Assembly (NCBI GenBank): GCA_014529385.2
Contig: CM043970.1
Span: 41,037,279-41,101,278, forward strand
Source of the DNA: Adiantum capillus-veneris
Taxonomy: Eukaryota; Streptophyta; Polypodiopsida; Polypodiales; Pteridaceae
Length of the DNA stretch: 64,000 nt
Direction of reading: 5' to 3'
Below the pieces are notes generated by a model. The model had not been told where the DNA came from and ran no database searches. It saw only the letters and a list, made by a program, of their open reading frames with translations. Within the stretch, counting starts at the first letter, position 1, and every line of letters starts with the position of its first letter. This document shows, in pieces, positions 45,657-57,145 of the stretch. The translations under genes were made by a program, and so were the position numbers.

Positions 45657-48300
45657 CTAAACCAAAACATCGAGGTAAAGTTTCACAATCCGAGGAGTAT
45701 CTGCTAGGTCCTCCTCTTCCATCCACTTCCCATCAAATGCAGGAAAGTTCTTGAACTTAACCAAGAACCACCTTCGGACTTTACCTTTCTTCGTATCATT
45801 ATGTGCCAAAATCTGTTCAGGAACAAGGATCTCCTCGTTTTCTTCCACTTCGGGTTGCTCATCAGGCTCCCCATCATCAGGCACATCACCCTTAACAGGT
45901 TTCAAGAGACTCACATGCAATGCATTGTGAATCCTCCAAGTATCTGGCAGTTTCAATCGGAAGGAGACATCATTTATCTTGTCAGTGATCTGGAAAGGTC
46001 CGTAGTATCGCATACTAAGCTTTGGAAAAAGCCTCTCCTTTCCCTTTTTCTTTCGTAGGCGTGCCTTCTCAAAATGTAAGAGCACCCAATCATCCTCCTT
46101 CAATTTCAAGTCGCGACAATGGCGATCCGCTGCCTTTTTCTGTCGTTCTTGAGACTCCTGCAAAGTCTCGCGAACCTTGGCAAAGGCCGTATCCAAATCT
46201 CGCGAATATTCATCCGCTTGAAATATCTAATCTTTCGTGCGCAGGAAGGATGGAACCTTCGCAGCACTTTCAACAATCTCACATGGCGTCTTCACCGTCG
46301 AAGAGTGTATCGTGTTATTGTAGGTAAATTCCACCAAAGGTGAGTTCTTTTCCCATTGAGTCTTCTGATCCGAGATACAGGACTTCAATAAATCTAAAAT
46401 CACTGAATTGGCAATCTCAAATTGCCCGTCAGTCTGCAAGTGGAACGATGACGAGAACTGCAACCGCGTGCCAATGTTCTCCCAAATTGCCTTCCAAAAA
46501 AAACTCATAAATCTGGGGTCTCTGTCGAAGACAATTGTCTCAGACTGCCATGTAATCGAAAAATCATCGTGATCATTCTGTGTTCTCAGGAGATCAAAAA
46601 TGAAATCCATTTCAATACTTTTCCAAGGGCGGGTGGGTATGGGTAAAGGCTGTAACAATCCCTGTGCTTTATGCCTGTCAAACTTCACCTTCTGGCATAC
46701 CAAGCAACTGCGCACAAACTCTTCCACATCTTTCTTGAGTCTTGGCCAAAAGAAATATCTCTCTACCCCTTTCATGGTGGTAGGAATGCCGCGGTGACCC
46801 GTAAAAAGTGGACAGTGGCATTCAGTCATAACCTTCTCCCTCAACGGCTGTGTAACACACAACATAGTCTTTTTCATCAAGTAGCCTTCCCGAAGGGAGT
46901 ATCCAACTATTGTCTCCCCATCCCGTAGCCGTGTGAAAATATCTGCAAAATCTGTATCTGTGGCATACTGATCGACCATATCCTCGAAGCTCCTATGATG
47001 TATCGCGGAAACAGCCAGACAAACGGTTTCCGAGACAAAGCATCTGCCACCACATTCTCCTGTCCCTGCACATGGACAATCTGGAAGTGGAACTTTTACA
47101 AGATGTTCGCCCACCGCATCTGCTTTTCCGAAAGCTGCTTCTGTGACAAGAAGTAGCGCAAAGTCTGATGGTCTGTAAAGACAGTAAAATCTGCTCCGAG
47201 TAGGTAATGCCGCCACTGAGTAAGAGCATGGATAACCGCCAAAAGCTCTTTCTCATATATCTGTGTTGTCATCTCCGGCCTAGAGAACAAACGGCTCTCG
47301 TAAGCTATGACATGGCCTTCTTGCATCAAGACCGCACCCAGACTACGACCACAAGCATCACAATATACTTCAAATGACTTCTGCAAGTCCGGCAAAGTCA
47401 AAATAGGTCCCGTAGTAAATTTCTCTTTCAATGTCCGCAAGGCAGTCACCTTTGTGGGTCCCCACAAAAAAGGTACTCCTTTCTGTGTCAAGGTATGCAA
47501 AGGGGAAGCAACCTCTGCAAACTTTCGTATGGACCGCTTGTAGTACGAACACAGTCCCAAGAAGCTTCTAACTTCATGGACATTCCTCAAATCGGACCAA
47601 TCACGGATACTCTCTATCTTGGCCGGGTCCATTTGCACTCCTGCTGTGTTGATACAATGTGTCCCAAAAAGTGTATCTCTGGTACGAAAAATTCACTTTT
47701 CTTTGCATTAATCACTAAGGTGTGATATCGTAATGCCTGAAAGACTTGAAGCAGATGATCTCTCTGTTCTGCCTCATTCTTGGAGAAAACAATGATGTCG
47801 TCAAAGAAAGTGCCAACAAATAGCCTGTACTCTCGAAAATCATGTCCATCATCCGGTTAAATGTCGCAGGAGTATTGGTTAAGCCAAAAGGCATCACCAA
47901 AAACTCAAATAACCCAAAAGTCGTCCGAAAAGCTATCTTGTAGACATCTCCTGGCGCTATCCTGATCTGATGATATCCACTCTTCAAGTCAATCCTGCTA
48001 AAGCACGAGGATCCCTGTAACCTGTCGAGTATATCATCGATCCTAGGGATCGAAAATCTCTTCTTGATGGTGATTTCGTTGAGAGTTCTATAATCGATGC
48101 ACATTCTCCAAGATCCGTCTTTCTTCAAAACCAACAACACTGGAGAGCAATACGGTGAAGTACTAGGCTGGACAAGACTCTTTTCCAAGGGGTCTTTCAC
48201 TGGGTTCATAATCTTTTCATTCTATACTCGGCTCACACGATAAGGTGGCCGATTCGGTGGCGTGCTTCCAGGTATCAGATCAATGGTTTGATCTTCAGGC
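45657..48300 (-). pseudogene. pol: Element A pol: RT, RNase H, integrase, chromodomain
   Basis: RT begins near 48300 (FRGPEDQTIDLIPGSTPPN) and continues in 48209-47715 (RMCIDYRTLNEITIKKRF, SRIDLKSGYHQIRIAPGD). A lost T after MMDMIF shifts the frame just before the catalytic motif. It resumes at 47638 (MDPAKIESIRDWSDLRNVHE) with RNase H ([17 protein letters not shown]). Integrase at 47216-46227 keeps HHCC (HCPLFTGH, CLVCQK), but about 35 residues between the first and second catalytic Asp are gone compared with B. The end (46196-45657) has a chromodomain-like FLVKFKNFPAFDGKWMEEED. Confidence 0.9.
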
Positions 48301-48483
48301 CCTCTGAAAAACAATCGGCATGAGTGTGGAGAAAAATCTTGGCGTTCTTTTGATCAGGTCAAAACATATTCAACCTCTATCGAGCGTTCAGTTCTCTCCC
48401 AAAAGAATGAGTAAGAAACTGAAGTTCATCAAGTACAATCTCTAAGCCCTTCATTTATCAAAGTTGCTTTCACGGCCCGGTAG

Positions 48484-49811
48484 TCAACCACGACGTAGTT
48501 CTTGTGGTACCAAAGGATCCTGAGTAGAACGTCCCTCGCGTGCCCTAAACGCCCTTGTCATTGCAAACAAAGTTTGCCAATGCTCGGTGTAATGGCAACA
48601 TCCCATCCGGGTGCCAGTCGAACTACCTCCGCCTGTGGCATCAGTCTGTCGGGCGTAATTCCAAATCGAGCCGCCAATTCCAAGTGAAAAGAAGTTGGCC
48701 TTGGCTCCTTCAAAAGAGCTTCTTGATCCTTCACTTTGCCCCAAAAGCGGCAAAGTTTGTACTTTCATTCATTAGATTCGGTGCAGGTCCCACACCATGT
48801 GGTACCAGTTCTGCTTTTCTTCTGCCTTTTCTGCCACGCTCCTCAGCTACTCTCGAACTCTCAGGTCTGTCGTCGTCTTTATCATTCTCTTCTTTCTGTG
48901 CCTTATTAGGGCACTTTGCGGAGATATGTCCCTGTTCCCCGCATCCAAAGCAATTCCCCTCTCTGATGAAGCGAGCTCTCTCCTCAGGAGTAAGCTTGGG
49001 TCGTGCATCATTTTTCTCTGGGTTGCTCTTTTTCTTTCTACTTTCATTCCCAGAAGTCTGTTCGGCTCGTTGTGTCATGGCCTCATCTGTGGAGTAGGTC
49101 AGACTACCAGAGTGAATGGCAAAGCCCCGCTTCGCATGACTCATCAACTCCTGAATAGAAGCTGACTTCTGTTCCAAGCAGTGATCTCGGATCTCTGTAG
49201 GTAGACCCAAGGTAAACCGCTCAGTCTGTTCTCTGAACGAGATCTTCTTGAATGAAGAGGCGGGTAGAAAAGAGCTCCAGAATCTTTCACAATAAGCATT
49301 GATTGTATCTTTCTTGGTCATCCGAAGATGGTTCCAAGCAGCTCGTATATCTCGTTCATATTCTTGCGTCAACCAAGAAGAAATAAAAAGATTCTTAAAT
49401 TTCATCCATTTAACTGGCGCAGTCTTGTTTAAAAGAAGTGTGGACCACCAAGTACGAGCATTCCCCTTAAAGTAAGAGGCAGCTCTTCGAATCTTGGAGT
49501 GCTTTGAATAGCGTCCTCCCGCGAAAGCGATGTCAAACTGCTGTATAAAAGACAAAGCCTTCGAAGCATCTGAGTATCCTGAAAAAGTATCAAACTTGAT
49601 CGAGTGGCCACCTTCCTTAAACTCTCGGACTTTCTTGCTTTTATCTTCGAGAAAGTCATACTGGTTGGCTTTGTAAAAATTCTTCTTGTTCACATAAAAC
49701 TTTCCATGATCAGAATCTGAGCTATCTATAGACAAGTCCTCAGTAGAACTGTCAGTCTCTGGGCGAGACTTAGACTTCCTTGCTTTTTTTCTTGCCCTTT
49801 CCGAAGCGTTG
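48484..49811 (-). pseudogene. gag: Element A gag (C-terminal part) and protease remnant
   Basis: A 334-codon open frame (49735-48731) carries the capsid (ASKALSFIQQFDIAFAGGRY, ARTWWSTLLL, RDIRAAWNHLRMTKKDTINA) and knuckle CFGCGEQGHISAKC. It stops at FAAFGAK. The next part reads ALLKEPRPTSFHLELAARFG, then AEVVRLAPGWDVAITPSIGK: a Ty3/gypsy protease in which the DTG/DSG position is KEP. In-frame TGA codons follow LCLQ and DCT. The same features occur in B. The N-terminal part of gag lies at 57073-56495, on the other side of B. Confidence 0.85.
49807..49811 (+). repeat. Target site duplication CGTTG, left copy
   Basis: CGTTG before element B, repeated at 56490-56494 after it. Confidence 0.88.
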
Positions 49812-50391
49812 TGTCACAAAGTGATGACGTGGCGGACAGCAAAAACCCTAATTTCTGCCAGAAACCCTAAAATTCCTGCAAACCCTAATTTTTGCCAAAA
49901 ACCCTAAATTCCGGAAATCGCGGAGGCGGATTATTAAAAAAAATAAATTAAAAAAAAATTAAAAAAAAAATTTGGAAAATGATGAGCGACGCGAATTTTG
50001 CTTTTGCTTTTTTTTTTTTAATTTTTAAAAAAAAAAAAAGAGAAAAGACTCTCTAAGAGAGAGAGAGAACTGATGCTTTTGATTTTAAAAGCTTTTGGGG
50101 CTCTGCTTTTGGGCATCCCTTGTAACCTTTAAATTAGTGGTGAGGGCCTCACTTCTCAGAGCATCTGGACGCAGAGTCTGAGAGTGAAACCCTAACCGCT
50201 CTCTTGTACTTTGATGATTGATTAATACAAAAAGAAATACCGAAAGGGGCGCCAGTCTTTGGGGCCAATATCTCTAGGCACGGAACTCCGCCGGGCCAGT
50301 GCAAATCTATTGTGATCTGTGAATTGTTTTGAAGTGGTTATTTGGTGCTGTCGCGGTTGATTCTTGACTTGGAGTGTCCAAGTTTGTTACA
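49812..50391 (+). repeat. 5' LTR of element B
   Basis: 580 bases, TGTCACAAAGTGATGACG...AAGTTTGTTACA. TGACGTGG near its start is a bZIP-type motif. A variable A/T-rich zone at 49936-50042 accounts for most of the length difference from the 3' copy. Confidence 0.95.
49843..49907 (+). promoter_or_regulatory. Array of four telobox motifs in U3
   Basis: AAACCCTAA at 49843, 49862, 49880 and 49899, at 18-19-base spacing, with a fifth at 50187-50195. The same array is in all four LTRs of A and B. Teloboxes are known promoter elements of plant translation genes and can recruit Polycomb through TRB proteins; a role here is inferred. Confidence 0.75.
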
Positions 50392-50392
50392 G

Positions 50393-50406
50393 TGGTATCA
50401 GAGCAC
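50393..50406 (+). other. Primer-binding site of element B
   Basis: TGGTATCAGAGCAC, two bases after the LTR end, complementary to the 3' end of initiator tRNA-Met. Confidence 0.9.
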
Positions 50407-50462
50407 GGCCGATTTCTCTTCTACGGGAAATCCGATCCCCGAATTTTTTTTCCGCGGCACCT

Positions 50463-52085
50463 ATGGCTTCAGGCAATGATCAGTCGACTCCCTCTGCATC
50501 TGGAGATGCGGGCTGGGATCACAACGAAGATTCAGACAGAGAGTATGGCCCGCCTCGGCCTACTCAGGCGGAGCAAACAGAGATGGAGCGTCGTCAATTG
50601 ATTGGCGATGCAACAAAGATGATGCTCAATTTTGCCAAGGACCCGAAGATGGTAAAATATATGAACCAGACCTCTTTGAAAGAGGTACAGATGGAGTGGC
50701 AGAGAACCACAACACCACTCCCGAAACCCGCTCTCAAGAAACCTTCTACCTCCAAGAAATATACGGAGAAGGAACTGGAGAACGTGGTTGATGCACGGAT
50801 TGCTCAGCTTTTCGACGTGCAAAAGAAAGGCAAAAAGCACGGCAAAAAGCACGGCAAAAAAGCAGAACAAAGGTACTGACTTCCCGGGATATTTGGGTCG
50901 TCAGTCGACATTCGACAAAGCAAAGAAACGGAAGAAGCGTGTTCGATTTGAAGGAGTACCCAGTTCTTCTTCTTCTTCTTCTGACAGTTCTTCTAGCTCC
51001 TCGGATTAGAGCGAAGAAGACAGAAAAAAAGCAAAAAGCGAAGCAAGACACAGCTTCGGAACGGGCAAGAAAAAGGCAAAGAAGGCTACATCTCGCCCAG
51101 AGACTGACAGTTCTACTGAGGACTCGTCTACAGACAGCTCAGATTCCGATGACGGAAAGTTTTATGCGAACAAGAAGAATTTTTACAAAGCCAACCAGTA
51201 TGACTTTCTCGAAGATAACAGCAAGAAAGTCCGAGAGTTTAAGGAAGGTGGCCACTCGATCAAGTTTGATACTTTTCAGGATACTCAGATGCTTCGAAGG
51301 CTTTGTCTCTTATACAGCAGTTTGACACCGCTTTCGCGGGAGGACGCTATTCAGAGCACTCCAAGATTCGGAGAGCTGCCTCTTACTCTGAGGGGAATGC
51401 TCGTACTTGGTGGTCCACGCTTCTATTAAGCAAGACTGTGCCAGTTACATGGCTGAAATTCAAGAGGCTTTTTATTTCTTCTTGGTTGACTCAAGAGTTT
51501 GAGCGAGATATACGAGCTGCTTGGAACCATCTCCGGATGACCAAGAGCGATACAGTGAATTCTTATTGTGAAAGATTCTGGAGCTCTTTTCTACCCGCCT
51601 CTTCATTCAAGAAGATCTCGTTCAGAGAACAAATTGAGCGGTTTACCTTGGGTCTACCTACAGAGATCCGAGATCACTGCTTGGAACAGAAGTCAGCTTC
51701 TATTCAGGAGTTGATGAGTCATGTGAAGCGGGGCTTTGCCATTCACTCTGGCAGTCTGACCTACCCCACAGATGAGGCCATGACACAACGAGCCAAACAG
51801 ACTTCTGGGAATGAAAGTAGAATGAAAAAGAGCAACCCAGAGAAAAAAAAAGGATGCACGACCCAAGCTTACTCCTGAGGAGAGAGCTCGCTTCATCAGA
51901 GAGGGGAAGTGCTTTGGATGCGGGAAACATGGACATATTTCCGCAAAGTGCCCTGATAAGGCACAGAAAGAACAGAATGATAAAGACGACGACAGGTCTG
52001 AGAGTTCGAGAGCAGCTGAGGAATGTGGCAGAAAAGGCAGATAGAAAAGCAGAACTGGTACCACATGGCGTGGGACTTGCACCGA
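50463..52085 (+). pseudogene. gag: Element B gag with frameshifts
   Basis: Starts at ATG 50463 (MASGNDQSTPSASGDAGWDH), the same start as in A. The first frame ends at 50879 after a Lys/His/Gly repeat; the continuation (GTDFPGYLGRQSTFDKAKK) lies one frame over and stops after the Ser run at 51007. The acidic/Ser region and YANKKNFYKANQYDF follow. Another shift near 51275 precedes the capsid (51303-51840: FIQQF-type start, ARTWWSTLLLSKT, RDIRAAWNHLRM). An A-run shift at about 51849 precedes the knuckle CFGCGKHGHISAKC (about 51911-51952). Four breaks in a young element suggest either poor sequence accuracy in homopolymers or a defective copy. Confidence 0.87.
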
Positions 52086-52440
52086 ATCAAATGAATGAAA
52101 GTACAAACTTTGCCGTTTTTTTTTGGGGCAAAGTGAAGGATCAAGAAGCTCTTTTGAAGGAGCCAAGGCCAACTTCTTTTCACTTGGAATTGGCGGCTCG
52201 ATTTGGAACTGCGCCCGACAGACTGACGCCACAGGCGGAGGTAGTTCGACTGGCACCCGGATGGGATGTTGCCATTACACCGAGCATTGGCAAACTTCGT
52301 TTGCAATGACAGGGGTGTTCAGGGCACGTGAGTGACGTTCTACTCGGGATCCCTTGGTACCACAAGAACTACGCCGTGGTTGACTATCGGGCCGAGAAAG
52401 CGACTTTGATAAATGAAGGGCTTAGAGATTGTACTTGATG
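52086..52440 (+). pseudogene. Element B protease remnant lacking the catalytic motif
   Basis: The frame reads VKDQEALLKEPRPTSFHLEL, AARFG, AEVVRLAPGWDVAITPSIGK, LRLQ, TGA, then DVLLGIPWYHKNYAVVDY and LINEGLRDCT followed by TGATGA. The fold-defining C-terminal part is recognisable, but KEP stands where DTG or DSG should be. All of these features are shared with element A. Confidence 0.75.
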
Positions 52441-52554
52441 AACTTCAGTTTTCTTACTCATTCTTTTGGGAGAACTGAACGATGGATAAAGGTTGAATAT
52501 GTTTTGACCTGAAGAAAAGAACGCCAAGATTTTTTTTCTCCACGCTCATGCCGA

Positions 52555-55325
52555 TTGCTTTTGAGAGGGCCTGAAGATCATACCATTGATCTGATATCTG
52601 GAAGCACGCCACCGAATCGGCCACCTTATCGTGTGAGCCGAGTACAGAATGAAAAGATTATGAACTCAGTGAAAGACCTCTTGGAAAAGGGTCTTGTCCA
52701 GCTTAGTACTTCACCGTATTGCTCTCCAGTGTTGTTGGTTTTGAAGAAAGACAGATCTTGGAGAATGTGCATCGATTATAGCACTCTCAACGAAATCACC
52801 ATCAAGAACAGATTTCCGATTCCTAGGATCGATGATATACTCGACAGGTTACAGGGATCCTCGTGCTTTAGCAGGATTGACTTGAAGAGTGGATATCATC
52901 AGATCAGGATAGCGCCAGGAGATGTCTACAAGACAGCTTTTCGGACGACTTTTGGGTTATTTGAGTTTTTGGTGATGCCTTTTGGCTTAACCAATGCTCC
53001 TGCGACATTTAACCGGATGATGGACACGATTTTTCGAGAGTACAGGCTATTTGTTGGCACTTTCTTTGACGACATCATTGTTTTCTCCAAGAATGAGGCA
53101 GAACACAGAGATCATCTGCTTCAAGTCTTTCAGGCATTACGAGATCACACGTTAGTGATTAATGCAAAGAAAAGTGAATTTTTTTCCTACCAGAGATACA
53201 CTTTTTGGGACACATTGTGTCAGCAGCAGGAGTGCAAATGGACCCGGCCAAGATAGAGACTATCCGTGATTGGCCCGATTTGAGGAATGTCCATGAAGTT
53301 AGAAGCTTCTTGGGACTATGTTCATACTACAGGCGGTTCATACGAAAGTTTGCAGAGGTTGCTTCCCCTTTGCATATCTTGACACAGAAAGGAGTACCTT
53401 TTTCGTGGGGACCCACAGAGGTGACTGCCTTTCAGACATTGAAAGAGAAATTGACTACGGGACCTATTTTGACTTTGCCGGACTTGCAGAAGTCATTCGA
53501 AGTATATTGTGATGCTTGTGGTCGTAGTCTGGGTGCGGTCTTGATGCAAGAAGGCCATGTCATAGCTTACGAGAGCCGTTTGTTCTCTAGGCCGGAGATG
53601 ACAGCACAGATCTATGAGAAAGAGCTTTTGGCGGCTATCCATGCTCTTACTCAGTGGCGGCATTACCTACTCGGAGCGGATTTTACTGTCTTTACAGACC
53701 ATCAGAGTTTGCGCTACTTCTTGTCACAGAAGCAGCTTTCGGAAAAACAGATGCGGTGGGCGAACATCTTGTCACAGTTCCACTTCCAGATTGTCCATGT
53801 GCAGGGAAAGAAGAATGTGGTGGCAGATGCTTTGTCTCGGAAACCGTTGGTTCTGGCTATTTCCGCGATACATCATAGGAGCTTCGAGGATATGGTCGAT
53901 CAGTATGCCACAGATACAGATTTTGCAGATATTTTCACACGGATACGGGAGGGGGAGATAGTAGCTGGATACTCCCTTCGGGAAGGCTACTTGATGAAAA
54001 AGACTATGTTGTGCGTTACACAGCCGTTGAGGGAAAAGGTTATGACTGAATGCCATTGTCCACCTTTTACGGGTCACCGCGGCATTGCTACCACCATGAA
54101 AGGGGTAGAGAGATATTTCTTTTGGCCGAGACTCAAGAAAGATGTGGAAGAGTTTGTGCGCAGTTGCTTGGTATGCCAGAAGGTTAAGTTTAATAGGCAT
54201 AAAGCACAGGGATTGTTACAGCCTTTACCCATACCCACCCGCCCCTGGGAAAGTATAGCGATGGATTTCATTTTTGATCTCCCGAGAACACAGAGTGGTC
54301 ACGATGGTATCTGGACTGTTATTGACAGATTTAGCAAACAGGCTCATTTCATTCCAGTGAAGAAAACAGTCAAGCCGGATCACTTAGCGAGACTGTTTGT
54401 GGCCCAGATTTTCAGATTACATGGCATGCCTGAGACAATTGTCTCCGACAGAGACCCCAGATTTACGAGTTTGTTTTGGAAGGCAATTTGGGAGAACATT
54501 GGCACGCGGTTACAGTTCTCGTCATCGTTCCACCCGCAGACTGATGGGCAATCCGAGATTGCCAATTCAGTGGTTCTAGATTTATTGAAGTCTTATATCT
54601 CAGATCAGAAGACTCAATGGGAAAGATATTTACCTCTGGTGGAATTTGCCTACAATAACACGATACACTCGTCGACGGGTAAGGCGCCATTTGCGATTGT
54701 TGAAGGTGCTGCGAAGGTTCCACCCTTCCTGAGCACGAAAGAGAAGATCTTTGAAGCGGATAAATATATGCGAGATCTGGATACGGCTTTTGCCAAGGTT
54801 CGCGAGACTTTGCAGAAGTCTCAAGAACGACAGAAAAAGGCAGCGGATCGCCGTCGTCGCGACATGAAATTGAAGGAGGATGATTGGGTGCTCTTACGTT
54901 TTGAGAAGGCACGCCTACGAAAGAACAAGGGAAAGGAGAGGCTTTTTCCAAAGCTTAGTATGCGATACTACGGCCCTTTCCAGATTACTGAAAAGATAAA
55001 TGAAGTCTCCTTTCGATTGAAACTGCCAGATACTTGGAGGATTCACAATGCATCTCATGTGAATCTCTTGAAACCTTTTAAAGGTGATGTGCCTGATGAT
55101 GGGGAGCCTGATGAGCAACCCGAAGTGGAAGAAAACGAGGAGATCCTTGTTCCTGAACAGATTTTGGCACATAAGGATACGAAGAATAAGGGTAAAGTTC
55201 GAAGGCGGTTCTTGGTTAAGTTCAAGAATTATCTTGCACTTGATGCGAAGTGGATGGAGGAGGAGGACCTAGCAGATACTCCTCAGATTGTGAAACTTTA
55301 CCTCAATGCTTTTGGTTTAGCATAG
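52555..55325 (+). pseudogene. pol: Element B pol: RT, RNase H, integrase, chromodomain, one frameshift
   Basis: First part (52555-53256): RT with MCIDYSTLNEITIKNRFPIP, RIDLKSGYHQIRI (D109), MPFGLTNAPATFNRMM and FFDD (170-173). One extra T in a T run near 53180-53190, absent from A, shifts the frame. Second part (53205-55325, 706 codons): RNase H with D103, E140, D165 and D208; integrase HHCC (H284, H291, C321, C324) and a complete D354, D415, E451 triad with the D-35-E spacing. The chromodomain-like end (about 647-700) has [10 protein letters not shown] and [20 protein letters not shown]. Apart from the one-base shift, every catalytic residue is present. Confidence 0.93.
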
Positions 55326-55913
55326 TCTACTCCAAATGGAACCCAAAATTCAGCTTGGCCGAAGATCTGGTGCAGTGGGATGCACAAGAGGGGAGTTACT
55401 CCACTCCTTTGTCAACAGATGCCTCGATTTTGATACTAAAGTCACTGATGTCTCTTTGAGCTTCAGGGATACTGAGAGCTGACAGTATTCTGCTGGATGA
55501 CTTTATGAAATGGAATTCCTGATTATGATACTGATTTGTTCTTGACTTCTTGTGAGTACAGGAACTGATAGACGAAATGACTGCAGCATTTTGGTCTGAT
55601 TGATCTCGAATAGACATGGTTGCAATAGGGGTTAGTCAATCGGACATCGATGAGGTCCCGATTGGACCTAGATGTGATTGCTAGCTACATTGCCGATAAA
55701 TCATGGTCTAAGATCCGAATGAATGTTGAATGTCATGTGATGTCCTGTGATGTCTGGTGATGTCCTGTGATGTCATGTGATGTGACTGTCGATTTTGTAC
55801 ATGTGCTAGATGTGTGTTCCTAGTACGTAGGTACTAACAGTCAGTGTCTGCTAAGACGGTTTATGGCTTTTGTCGGTTTTGCAGGCGTAATCGCGGTCGA
55901 TTACAATGCTTTC
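55326..55913 (+). other. 3' non-coding region of element B with 10-base tandem repeats
   Basis: No coding frame. 55731-55790 consists of six 10-base units of TGTCNTGTGA type. Conserved in A. Confidence 0.85.
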
Positions 55914-55925
55914 AAGAGGGGGGTA
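55914..55925 (+). other. Polypurine tract of element B
   Basis: AAGAGGGGGGTA directly before the 3' LTR. Confidence 0.88.
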
Positions 55926-56489
55926 TGTCACAAAGTGATGACGTGGCGGACAGCAAAAACCCTAATTTCTGCCAGAAACCCTAAAATTCCTGCAAACCCT
56001 AATTCTTGCCAAAAACCCTAAATTCCGGAAATCGCGGAGGCGGATTATTATTATAAAAAAAAAAAAAAAATTTGGAAAATGATGAGCGACGCGAATTTTG
56101 CTTTTGCTTTTTTTTTTTAATTAAAAAAAAAAAAAAAGAGAAAAGACTCTCTAAGAGAGAGAGAGAACTGATGCTTTTGATTTTAAAAGCTTTTGGGGCT
56201 CTGCTTTTGGGCATCCCTTGTAACCTTTAAATTAGTGGTGAGGGCCTCACTTCTCAAAGCATCTGGACGCAGAGTCTGAGAGTGAAACCCTAACCGCTCT
56301 CTTGTACTTTGATGATTGATTAATACAAAAAGAAATACCGAAAGGGGCGCCAGTCTTTGGGGCCAATATCTCTAGGCACGGAACTCCGTCGGGCCAGTGC
56401 AAATCTATTGTGATCTGTGAATTGTTTTGAAGTGGTTATTTGGTGCTGTCGCGGTTGATTCTTGACTTGGAGTGTCCAAGTTTGTTACA
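55926..56489 (+). repeat. 3' LTR of element B
   Basis: 564 bases, nearly identical to 49812-50391 outside the A/T zone. Confidence 0.95.
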
Positions 56490-56494
56490 CGTTG
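56490..56494 (+). repeat. Target site duplication CGTTG, right copy
   Basis: Partner of 49807-49811. Confidence 0.88.
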
Positions 56495-57073
56495 TTTCTT
56501 GCTTCGCTTTTTGCTTTTCCTGTCTTCTTCGCTCGAGTCTGAAGAGCTAGAAGAACTGTCAGAAGAAGAAGAAGAAGAAGAAGAACTGGGTAGGTCTTCA
56601 AACTTGACGCGCTTCTTCAATTTCTTTGCCTTGTCAAATGTCGACCGACGACCCAAATATCCCGGGAAGTTGGTGCCTTTCTTCTACTTTTTGTCGTGCT
56701 TTTTGCCTCTCTTTCGCACGTCGAAAAGCTAAGCAATCCGTGCATCAACCACGTTCTCCAGTTCCTTCTCCGTATATTTCTTGGAGGCAGAAGGTTTCTT
56801 GAGAGCGTGTTTCGGGAGTGGTGTTGTGGTTCTTTGCCACTCCATCTGTACCTCTTCCAAAGAGGTCTGGTTCATATAATTTGCCATCTTCGGGTCCTTG
56901 GCAAAATTGAGCATCATCTTTGTTGCATCGCCAATCGATTGACGACGCTCCATCTTTCTTTGCTCCGCCTGAGTAGGCCGAGGCAGGCCATACTCTCTGT
57001 CTGAATCTTCGTTGTGATCCCAGCCTGCATCTCCAGATGCAGAGGGAGTCAACTGATCATTGCCTGAAGCCAT
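56495..57073 (-). pseudogene. gag: Element A gag, N-terminal part
   Basis: Starts at ATG 57073 (MASGNDQLTPSASGDAGWDH) and runs through REYGLPRPTQAEQRKMERRQ, MMLNFAKDPKMANYMNQTSL and EKELENVVDARIA. After a frame break it continues with NFPGYLGRRSTFDKAKKLKK and a Ser run to the B insertion. It continues on the other side of B at 49811. Confidence 0.88.
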
Positions 57074-57130
57074 AGGTGCCGCGGAAAAAAAAATTCGGGG
57101 ATCGGATTTCCCGTAAAAGAGAAATCGGCC

Positions 57131-57144
57131 GTGCTCTGATACCA
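57131..57144 (-). other. Primer-binding site of element A
   Basis: The minus strand reads TGGTATCAGAGCAC just inside the 5' LTR, initiator tRNA-Met type. Confidence 0.9.
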
Positions 57145-57145
57145 C

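Larger units (their letters stand above)
49812..56489 (+). mobile_element. Chromovirus element B, full-length, inserted into element A
   Basis: Plus strand, 6,678 bases: LTR 49812-50391, primer site, gag, protease, RT-RNase H-integrase-chromodomain, 3' non-coding region, polypurine tract, LTR 55926-56489. CGTTG flanks both ends. Apart from an A/T homopolymer zone, the LTRs differ at only about four sites by eye, so it is the youngest dated insertion here. It is the same family as A, inserted in the opposite orientation. Confidence 0.94.

Noticed and set aside
48797-49165. Long antisense frames opposite gag and pol (also 4122-4352, 5700-5942, 6499-6816, 53772-54200)
   Set aside because: No motifs and no independent support; they are shadows of the coding strand.
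49843-49907. Interstitial telomere tract
   Set aside because: The AAACCCTAA motifs are separated by 9-10 other bases and are not a continuous telomere array; they repeat with the LTR.
52123-52335. Alternative frame (SFEGAKANFFSLGIGGSIWN) conserved as open in A and B
   Set aside because: The neighbouring frame matches the protease; conservation of the other frame follows from overall similarity of two close copies.
55731-55790. CRISPR or iteron-type origin repeats
   Set aside because: Ten-base tandem repeats without spacers within a retrotransposon 3' region.
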